Below, piece by piece: positions 15,567 to 20,636 of a stretch of 20,636 nucleotides of DNA. The notes under the pieces are model-generated. The model ran no database searches. It saw only the letters and a program-made list of their open reading frames with translations, and had not been told where the DNA came from. Numbering within the stretch: the first letter of the stretch is position 1; the number at the start of each line of letters is the position of its first letter. The DNA is taken from positions 1 through 20,636 of the forward strand of contig URLQ01000041.1 in assembly GCA_900548745.1 (NCBI GenBank). The letters are read 5' to 3'. The translations under genes and the position numbers were made by a program. Source of the DNA: an uncultured Prevotella sp. (GTDB lineage Bacteria > Bacteroidota > Bacteroidia > Bacteroidales > Bacteroidaceae).

Positions 15567-16691
15567 TTATTCTTTCACCTCAACAATCTTTGTCTTGGGC
15601 TGCACCTTGTTGCGGCGGTTCACCTTTGTCACTACGGCCTGGGCGAGGTTGAGGAATGCCTGACCAGTGATTGTCTCGGGATGGCATGCTGCCGGCTCTC
15701 CCTTGTCGCCGTCCTCACAGATGCTCTGCACGAGCGGAATCTGGGCGAGCAGCGGGATATGCAGTTCGTTGGCAAGCTGCTTGCAGCCTTCCTTGCCGAA
15801 AATATAATACTTGTTTTCGGGCAATTCGGCCGGCGTGAACCATGCCATGTTCTCCACCATACCGAGGATGGGCACGTTCACCTTGTCGTTCTGATACATG
15901 TCGATACCCTTGCGCGCATCAGCGAGAGCCACACTCTGCGGTGTGCTCACGATTACGGCACCCGTAATGGCGAGTGTCTGCAGAAGCGTCAGATGGATAT
16001 CGCTCGTGCCTGGAGGGGTGTCGAGTATGAAATAGTCCAGGTCGCCCCAGTTGGCATCGGCGATGAGCTGCTTCAGCGCGTTGGACGCCATTCCGCCGCG
16101 CCACAAGGTGGCAGTATCTGAATTCACGAAGAAGCCGATGCTCAGGAGCTTCACTCCATACTTCTCCACCGGTTCGATGAGCTTCCTGCCATCTACGTCC
16201 ACTGCATACGGACGGGCGTCTTCCACATCAAACATCTTCGGCATTGACGGTCCGAAGATGTCGGTGTCAAGCAGTCCCACCTTATAGCCCAGACGTGCCA
16301 GCGCTATGGCGAGGTTTGCAGATACGGTGCTCTTGCCCACTCCACCTTTTCCGGAGCTTACAGCAATTACGTTTTTCACCTGTGGCAGCATTTTTCCTAC
16401 TTCGGGGCGTGGTTTTGATTTATACTCGAGTGAGATTTCTATCTCGACCTGCTCTCCGCAGCCTTCGCCTTCGTTTTTGTTCACGTTGTAGCGTATTGCA
16501 GCTTCTGCTGCCTTTACGGTTGACTTGAGGAAGGGGTCGGTGTCGCGCGGGAAGATGAGCGAAAAGGAGACGTGGTTGCCGTTGATGCGCAGGTTGTCTG
16601 CCACCATGTCGCTCTCCACGAGGTTTTTCTTTGTTCCGGGATACGTCACGGTCTGCAACGCATCCGTTATGAGTTTCGGATATAGTGTCAT
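15567..16691 (-). CDS. mrp: Mrp/ApbC-family Fe-S cluster carrier ATPase
   Basis: The 374-residue cytoplasmic P-loop ATPase belongs to the Mrp/NBP35 family, thought to hold and pass on Fe-S clusters. An N-terminal MIP18/DUF59-type domain (about 1-88) precedes the ATPase. The deviant Walker A motif is SSGKGGVGKST (112-122, with the signature lysine at 115). LDTDIFGPSMP (141-151) and FILDTPPGTSD (221-231) supply the switch and Walker B regions, and STPQSVALADARKGI (249-263) is a family hallmark. The place where many Mrp proteins have a CPxC cluster-binding motif reads NMAWFTPAELPENKYY, and no CxxC occurs anywhere; the cysteines near the end are C303, C325 and C336. I recall this form as usual in Bacteroidetes. 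It has its own promoter and a strong terminator, so it is probably monocistronic. Confidence 0.93.
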   Translation of the reverse strand: MTLYPKLITDALQTVTYPGTKKNLVESDMVADNLRINGNHVSFSLIFPRDTDPFLKSTVKAAEAAIRYNVNKNEGEGCGEQVEIEISLEYKSKPRPEVGKMLPQVKNVIAVSSGKGGVGKSTVSANLAIALARLGYKVGLLDTDIFGPSMPKMFDVEDARPYAVDVDGRKLIEPVEKYGVKLLSIGFFVNSDTATLWRGGMASNALKQLIADANWGDLDYFILDTPPGTSDIHLTLLQTLAITGAVIVSTPQSVALADARKGIDMYQNDKVNVPILGMVENMAWFTPAELPENKYYIFGKEGCKQLANELHIPLLAQIPLVQSICEDGDKGEPAACHPETITGQAFLNLAQAVVTKVNRRNKVQPKTKIVEVKE

Positions 16692-16769
16692 TATGTTTTT
16701 ATATTACTTTCCGTTATTCTTGCCATTGGGCAAAATGGTGTGTCTGTTGCCGTCCGGCTGTTTTCTTTG

Positions 16770-16799
16770 CAAAGTTAGCATTTTTTTTCATCATGCAAA
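16770..16799 (-). promoter_or_regulatory. Promoter of mrp
   Basis: On the - strand, TTTG (16799-16796) is followed after 18 bases by TAACTTTG (16777-16770), a good Bacteroidales promoter match. The leader to the mrp ATG at 16691 is about 70 bases and contains no obvious riboswitch fold. Confidence 0.7.
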
Positions 16800-16817
16800 A
16801 ATATGTGTTTATTTTTC

Positions 16818-16841
16818 GGGCAGCTGCGGCTTTCTCTGCCC
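16818..16841 (-). terminator. Hairpin directly after trmB, weak terminator candidate
   Basis: GGGCAG (16818-16823) and CTGCCC (16836-16841) form a 6-bp GC-rich stem beginning three bases after the trmB stop codon. Read on the - strand it is followed by GAAAAATAAAC rather than a T-run, so intrinsic termination is doubtful. It may still separate trmB from the mrp promoter just downstream. Confidence 0.4.
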
Positions 16842-16844
16842 ATG

Positions 16845-17615
16845 CTATTTTGCGGTGTCTTTTGCGCTGCGCTTGGTGCGCTTGTAGCTGCGGTATTCGT
16901 CGAGCGGTATTTCTATGTCCGACTCTTCGAGCTTGCCTTCTGCCGGCAGACGGAACTTCATGTATTTTATGTTCAGTCCGCGCTCTATCCACTGGTTTTC
17001 GTAGTATGTGTGGATGGACAGTATGCTGCGTGTGGCTTCGTCGAGGGTGTCGTCGTGATAGAGGTCTTCTGTTGCCACGAGCAGCGGCAGGTTGTTATTC
17101 TCCACCATGTATTTCGTGTAGGTGTAAAGGAAGTTGGAGTCTGTCTTCAGATGCACCAGTCCTCCGTCTACGAGGAAGCGGCGGTAGCGCTCCATGAAAT
17201 ATGTGCTTGTGAGCCTTTTGCGCGGGTTTTTCATCTGCGGGTCGCTGAAGGTGAGCCATATCTCCTGCACTTCGCCGGTAGCGAAGAAGCGATCGATGAT
17301 TTCGATGTTGGTGCGCAGGAAGGCAGCGTTGGACAGTTTTTCTTCGAGAGCCTGCTTTGCTCCGGTGTGCATGCGTGCTCCCTTGATGTCTACGCCGATG
17401 AAGTTCAGGTCGGGGAACATGCGTGCCAGCCCTACGGTATATTCTCCTTTGCCGCATCCGAGCTCAAGCACGATGGGGTTGCTGTTGCGGAAATATTCCT
17501 CGCGCCACTTTCCTTTCATCTCGAACGGCACGTTTTCCATTACTGAATATGGGTACTGGAAGACGTTCTTGAACGTTTCCATCTCTGCGAATTTCTGTAG
17601 TTTTCCTTTACTCAT
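16845..17615 (-). CDS. trmB: tRNA (guanine46-N7)-methyltransferase
   Basis: The 256-residue enzyme uses S-adenosylmethionine to methylate N7 of G46 in the variable loop of tRNAs. The SAM-binding motif [12 protein letters not shown] (49-60) and the acidic residue ending the second strand (D76 in IGVDIKGAR) are clear. The substrate and catalytic segment reads [19 protein letters not shown] (119-137), the Bacteroidetes version of the NFPDPWxKKRHxKRR motif. HLKTDS (155-160) is a late family motif. Beyond the core, a C-terminal extension (about 225-256) ends in a basic tail ([13 protein letters not shown]). The start [15 protein letters not shown] is typical of the group. It is read from its own upstream gap and stands between ilvE and mrp without functional linkage. 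Confidence 0.95.
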   Translation of the reverse strand: MSKGKLQKFAEMETFKNVFQYPYSVMENVPFEMKGKWREEYFRNSNPIVLELGCGKGEYTVGLARMFPDLNFIGVDIKGARMHTGAKQALEEKLSNAAFLRTNIEIIDRFFATGEVQEIWLTFSDPQMKNPRKRLTSTYFMERYRRFLVDGGLVHLKTDSNFLYTYTKYMVENNNLPLLVATEDLYHDDTLDEATRSILSIHTYYENQWIERGLNIKYMKFRLPAEGKLEESDIEIPLDEYRSYKRTKRSAKDTAK

Positions 17616-17671
17616 TTATTGTTTTTAAGTGCGTGTTAGGGGGCTGCGATAATGCCACTGCTGATAAGAAT

Positions 17672-17777
17672 AAAGCAAAAATACAGGAAGCCGGGGGAAT
17701 TGTGTGCGTGCGTGGTATATGTTTAGCCACGTTCCAAAAGCCGTTTGCCGGACTTCTGCCTCATGTATTTTTGCTTT
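17672..17777. repeat. 14-bp inverted repeat in the trmB-ilvE gap
   Basis: AAAGCAAAAATACA (17672-17685) and its exact reverse complement TGTATTTTTGCTTT (17764-17777) flank 78 bases. That interior holds a smaller hairpin, CGTGG (17711-17715) with CCACG (17727-17731). Each outer arm contains TATTTTTG, which matches the -7 promoter consensus, on opposite strands pointing outwards. The left arm is well placed for trmB; the right arm would read into the 3' end of ilvE. Confidence 0.6.
17676..17683 (-). promoter_or_regulatory. Putative -7 element of trmB
   Basis: On the - strand TATTTTTG (17683-17676) fits TAnnTTTG and lies about 60 bases upstream of the trmB start codon. No clear -33 TTTG is present at the right spacing, so the call is tentative. 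Confidence 0.4.
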
Positions 17778-17799
17778 TATATAATTCTTGTTTTATCTC

Positions 17800-18822
17800 T
17801 TAGTCGATAACAACCTTTGTCCATCCGTGTGTGTCAGGCTCTATGCCGTACTGGATGTTGCGCAGGTGTGTGTAGAGCTTGTGGGAGACAGGTCCCGGCT
17901 TGCCGTCCTTGCTGAACGTAAAGCGCTTGCCCGTGTCGAGGTCGTCGATGTATGAGATAGGGCTGATGACGGCTGCTGTGCCGCATGCTCCAGCTTCCTC
18001 GAATGTCTCGAGTTCTTCTTCCGGAATCTGACGGCGCTCAACCTTCATGCCGAAGTCTTCTGCAAGCTGCATAAGGCTCTTGTTGGTGATACTTGGCAGA
18101 ATGGATGTTGACTTAGGTGTGACATAGGTGTTGTTCTTGATGCCGAAGAAGTTTGCCGCTCCGCACTCATCCATGTATTTTTTCTCTTTTGCGTCGAGAT
18201 AGAACTCGCAGGCGTAGCCTTTCTCGTGGGCGAGATGGTTTGCCTGCATTGAGGCTGCGTAGTTTCCTCCCACTTTGTACTTGCCTGTGCCCAAAGGTGC
18301 CGAGCGGTCGAAGTCGCGGATGATGACGTATGGGTTAGTTGAGAAGCCGCCCTTGAAGTAAGGACCTACCGGTGTAACGAAGATGATGAACACATACTCA
18401 CTTGCGGGATGCACGCCTACCTGTGCGCTTGTGCCAATGAGCAGCGGACGGATGTAGAGGGATGCTCCGCTCTCGTATGTGGGGATGTACTCCTGATTGA
18501 GGCGTACTACCTTTGTTACCATTTCCTCAAACAGTTCTGTTGATACTTCCGGCATCAGGATGCCGCGGCATGTGGACTGCAGGCGTGCTGCATTCTCGTC
18601 CATACGGAACACGCGTACCTTGCCGTCGGGGCAACGGAATGCCTTGAGTCCCTCGAATGCTTCCTGTCCGTAGTGCAGGCAGGTTGCTGCCATGTGCAGG
18701 TTGAGGTATTCGTCGGAACAGACTTCTATCTCTCCCCACTTGCCGTCACGATAATAACAACGTACGTTATAGTCTGTACGTCTGTATCCAAAGCCTAAAT
18801 TTGACCAATCCAAATCTTTCAT
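17800..18822 (-). CDS. ilvE: Branched-chain amino acid aminotransferase
   Basis: The 340-residue PLP enzyme exchanges amino groups between glutamate and the keto acids of leucine, isoleucine and valine. It is a fold-type IV aminotransferase of the BCAT-II (eukaryote-like) group. Visible motifs include LHYGQEAFEGLKAFR (49-63), SLYIRPLLIGT (121-131), LGTGKYKVGGNYAAS (177-191) with the likely Schiff-base lysine K183, MDECGAANFF (217-226) and AGACGTAAVISPI (277-289). The start at 18822 (MKDLDWSNLGFGYRR) is chosen over an in-frame ATG at 18921. The 33 extra residues would be translated from sequence containing the promoter and match nothing in the family. It has its own promoter and is separate from xseB. 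Confidence 0.95.
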   Translation of the reverse strand: MKDLDWSNLGFGYRRTDYNVRCYYRDGKWGEIEVCSDEYLNLHMAATCLHYGQEAFEGLKAFRCPDGKVRVFRMDENAARLQSTCRGILMPEVSTELFEEMVTKVVRLNQEYIPTYESGASLYIRPLLIGTSAQVGVHPASEYVFIIFVTPVGPYFKGGFSTNPYVIIRDFDRSAPLGTGKYKVGGNYAASMQANHLAHEKGYACEFYLDAKEKKYMDECGAANFFGIKNNTYVTPKSTSILPSITNKSLMQLAEDFGMKVERRQIPEEELETFEEAGACGTAAVISPISYIDDLDTGKRFTFSKDGKPGPVSHKLYTHLRNIQYGIEPDTHGWTKVVID

Positions 18823-18849
18823 AATGTATATTTTTAAAGTTATTGTAGG

Positions 18850-18880
18850 CAAAAGTAATAAGAATATTGTTCTTCTGCAA
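18850..18880 (-). promoter_or_regulatory. Promoter of ilvE
   Basis: On the - strand TTGC (18880-18877) is followed after exactly 19 bases by TACTTTTG (18857-18850), a close match to the Bacteroidales consensus. The leader to the ATG at 18822 is only about 20 bases, which leaves no room for a leader-peptide attenuator. The position also supports the 18822 start. Confidence 0.75.
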
Positions 18881-18901
18881 TAAAATAAGGTGGAAAATGC
18901 A

Positions 18902-18934
18902 TAGTTAATGGATTTATACAACTATTATTAACTA
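18902..18934. promoter_or_regulatory. Inverted repeat upstream of ilvE promoter
   Basis: TAGTTAAT (18902-18909) and ATTAACTA (18927-18934) are perfect 8-bp inverted copies 17 bases apart. They end about 20 bases upstream of the ilvE -33 box. An operator is possible; so is chance in AT-rich sequence. Confidence 0.3.
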
Positions 18935-18969
18935 CTTCCACCGGAATGGGAGCCATCTGAGGGGGCTTT

Positions 18970-19158
18970 CTATTCCTCAAGCAGTTTCTTTATCTCCTCG
19001 TCGGTCTTCGTAAGTTTGTCCCTGCATTGCCTTATCAGCTGCTTTGCCGTCTTGAGCTGTTGACAAAGAGAGTCGATGTCGAGTTCTCCCGACTCCATCT
19101 TCTTCACGATGTCGGAAAGCTGCGCCATTGCATGCTCATAGTTGAAGTTCTGTTTCAT
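18970..19158 (-). CDS. xseB: Exodeoxyribonuclease VII small subunit
   Basis: The 62-residue, mostly helical protein binds in several copies to the large subunit XseA to form exonuclease VII, which degrades single-stranded DNA from either end. NYEHAMAQLSDIVKKMESGE at residues 5-24 is the family signature (Y-E-x-A-x-x-x-L-x-x-I-V-x-x-L/M-E-x-G-E), followed by LDIDSLCQQLKTAKQLIRQCRDKL. The length is normal. It lies 86 bases downstream of xseA on the same strand, with no terminator between, so the two subunits are probably made from one transcript. Confidence 0.95.
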   Translation of the reverse strand: MKQNFNYEHAMAQLSDIVKKMESGELDIDSLCQQLKTAKQLIRQCRDKLTKTDEEIKKLLEE

Positions 19159-19244
19159 ATATTGTCGTTTTGCTGTTTTGTTTCACTTTTTTTCTTTATG
19201 CTGATTCTGTCATTCCGCAGTTTTTTTGCGTTCTGAGGATTCTG

Positions 19245-20540
19245 TCATTCCACTACCGACTTTACTTCGCCTTCTGCAAATCTCGTGTGGAGTTCGTCGC
19301 CTGGGGCAAGCTCACTACTGTTCCTTACGGCTTTTCCGTTGAGCAGGGTTATGGAGTAGCCGCGGTCGAGGATGAGCTGGGGGTCGAGGGCTCTTACGCT
19401 CTGCGAGAGCATTTCGAGGCGGTGCCGCTCGTCGGAGAGCCGTCTGCCTGCTGCTGCCGGTATGCGCTCTGCCATGAGCTGCGTCCTGCCTTTGCTTTCA
19501 GCCACCTGCTGCTGTGCTGCAGAGAGGAGTCGCTGCGAGAGAGTGCCGATGCGCGAGAGTTGGCGTGTGCTGACGAGCGAGAACCGGGTGGGTATGACTT
19601 GCGAGAAGTGCGAGAGGCGCTGCAGCTCTGCCTGCATCGAGAGGCGCACGCTGCTATATATGCGCTGGCGCATGTCGGAGAGGAGCTGGTCTACACTGTG
19701 CAGATTGTCTATCAGCAGGGCTGCCGCAGCCGTGGGGGTCTTTACGCTCGTGTGCGCCACGATGTCTACCACGGTCTCGTCGCGCTCGTGGCCGATGCCG
19801 GCAATGACGGGCAAGGGGAAGTTTGCCACGTTCTCGGCAAGGGCAAGGGAGTCGAAGCCGGAGAGGTCGCTGCTGGCTCCACCGCCACGGATTATCACAA
19901 CGCAGTCGAAATCAGCCTCGCGCTGATAGATCTCGTTGAGCACGCCGACGATGCTCTGCTCCACGTCTTCGCCCTGCATCGTGGCAGGGAAGAGGGTTAT
20001 GCTGAACTGGTAGCCGTAGGGGTTGGTCTGCAGCTGGTCGCGGAAGTCGCCGTAGCCGGCTGCCGTAGCTGAAGAAACAACTGCAATACGTTGGGGAAGA
20101 ACCGGCATTTCCAGCTCTTTGTTCAACGTCAGTACTCCTTCTTCTTCCAGTTGCAGCAGTATCTCACGACGGCGACGCGCCATATCTCCCAAGGTATAAG
20201 TAGGGTCGATATCGAGTACCGTCAGACTATACCCGTAGAGTTCATGAAATTGCACGGTCACCTTGACCAGCACTTTTATTCCCGAAGTGAACAGCTGTCC
20301 GGTAGATTCCTCAAAATAAGGTTTCAGCAGGCGGTAAATATTATTCCAGATCATACCGCGTGCCTTGGCTACGAGACTATTGCTACGCGGATCCTTTTGT
20401 ATGAATTCCAGATAGCAATGTCCCGTCGTATTGGAACGAACGTCACTCAGCTCCGCCTGTATCCAATATTCATCGGGCAAGCACTGCTCCAGGCTGCGGC
20501 GAACAAGCGCATTCAGTTCTAAAAGAGAAAGCGAGTCCAT
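19245..20540 (-). CDS. xseA: Exodeoxyribonuclease VII large subunit
   Basis: The 431-residue catalytic subunit of exonuclease VII has an N-terminal OB-fold for single-stranded DNA (about 2-100, with YWIQAELSDVRSNTTGHCYLEF). The nuclease domain follows, with AVVSSATAAGYGDF, VVIIRGGGASSDLSGFDS, PVIAGIGHERDETVVDIVAHTSVKTPTAAA, then a helical region and the conserved DPQLILDRGYSI near the C-terminus. The start MDSLSLLELNALVRRSLE at 20540 is preferred to a GTG at 20582. The preceding peptidase gene ends at 20543, two bases before this ATG, whereas the GTG start would overlap it by 40 bases. That tight junction suggests translational coupling. The gap to xseB holds two copies of GATTCTGTCATTCC (19203-19216 and 19238-19251). 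Confidence 0.95.
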   Translation of the reverse strand: MDSLSLLELNALVRRSLEQCLPDEYWIQAELSDVRSNTTGHCYLEFIQKDPRSNSLVAKARGMIWNNIYRLLKPYFEESTGQLFTSGIKVLVKVTVQFHELYGYSLTVLDIDPTYTLGDMARRRREILLQLEEEGVLTLNKELEMPVLPQRIAVVSSATAAGYGDFRDQLQTNPYGYQFSITLFPATMQGEDVEQSIVGVLNEIYQREADFDCVVIIRGGGASSDLSGFDSLALAENVANFPLPVIAGIGHERDETVVDIVAHTSVKTPTAAAALLIDNLHSVDQLLSDMRQRIYSSVRLSMQAELQRLSHFSQVIPTRFSLVSTRQLSRIGTLSQRLLSAAQQQVAESKGRTQLMAERIPAAAGRRLSDERHRLEMLSQSVRALDPQLILDRGYSITLLNGKAVRNSSELAPGDELHTRFAEGEVKSVVE

Positions 20541-20542
20541 AA

Positions 20543-20635
20543 TCAACGGCGAGTGTTTACCGTAGATTGATAAGCTTTCCACAAATCAGGAATGCCGTAT
20601 CCATATATATTATCGGGGAAAACTGCCCGGTCGCC
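20543..20635 (-). CDS. C-terminal end of an S8 (subtilisin-like) serine peptidase, partial
   Basis: Only the last 30 codons and the TGA are inside the window, too few to see any catalytic residue. The translated end contains FPDNIYGYGIPDLWKAYQ followed by STVNTRR. The pattern N-x-Y-G-x-G-x-P-D-x-W-K-A-Y is the usual ending of the catalytic domain in Bacteroidetes subtilase proteins, so the family call rests on that motif alone. The frame is open to the window edge. It is separated from xseA by two bases and is likely the upstream gene of the same operon. Confidence 0.7.
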   Translation of the reverse strand, partial: GDRAVFPDNIYGYGIPDLWKAYQSTVNTRR

Positions 20636-20636
20636 C

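Noticed and set aside
18935..18969. Terminator between xseB and ilvE
   Set aside because: Only a 4-bp AGCC/GGCT pairing with no T-run on the - strand could be drawn.
19170..20072. 300-codon + strand frame opposite xseA
   Set aside because: It is antisense to xseA, whose motifs are unambiguous; the translation has no recognisable fold and starts in the xseA-xseB gap.

Overview
The window is a stretch of Bacteroidota chromosome, most likely Prevotellaceae (Prevotella sensu lato). Three things point there. Several start regions carry the Bacteroidales-type promoter (TTTG or TTGC, about 18-19 bp, then TAnnTTTG) and little Shine-Dalgarno sequence. The secreted proteins share repeat modules and a C-terminal tail typical of Bacteroidales. 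The housekeeping genes (a TrmB with [11 protein letters not shown], an Mrp with NMAWFTPAELPENKYY, a BCAT-II) have the forms I associate with this phylum. The genus is inference.

Left part (1-6446, + strand): about 600 bases of gene-free sequence with three tandem 20-bp repeat units, then a consensus promoter. Behind it lies an apparent five-gene operon: a membrane-anchored coiled-coil protein of unknown function, a TolC-type outer-membrane channel, an HlyD-type periplasmic adaptor, and two paralogous ABC-2 permeases. Together they look like a cell-envelope-spanning exporter of the YbhG/S/R type, but no ATPase gene is present.

Middle part (6447-15450, + strand): two very large secreted multidomain pectinesterases (CE8 family), probably acting on methyl-esterified pectin. 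A 63-residue acidic protein of unknown function sits between them and is probably cotranscribed with the first. A Rho-independent terminator and a new promoter separate the two units. There is no SusC/SusD pair, so this is not a complete polysaccharide utilisation locus within the window. Both catalytic domains keep the QD, D and R signatures but seem to lack the Gln of the GQAVAL motif.

Right part (15450-20636, - strand): housekeeping genes. In transcription order these are the last 30 codons of an S8 (subtilisin-like) peptidase, xseA and xseB (exonuclease VII), ilvE (branched-chain aminotransferase), trmB (tRNA m7G46 methyltransferase) and mrp (Fe-S carrier P-loop ATPase). The ilvE, trmB and mrp genes each have their own candidate promoter. 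The pectinesterase and mrp units converge at about 15.4-15.55 kb, where two clear hairpin terminators point towards each other.

I see no insertion sequence, CRISPR array, tRNA or rRNA. The points most worth following are the missing GQAVAL glutamine in both pectinesterases, the small acidic protein between them, the coiled-coil protein heading the exporter operon, the exporter without an ATPase, and an Mrp without a CxxC motif.
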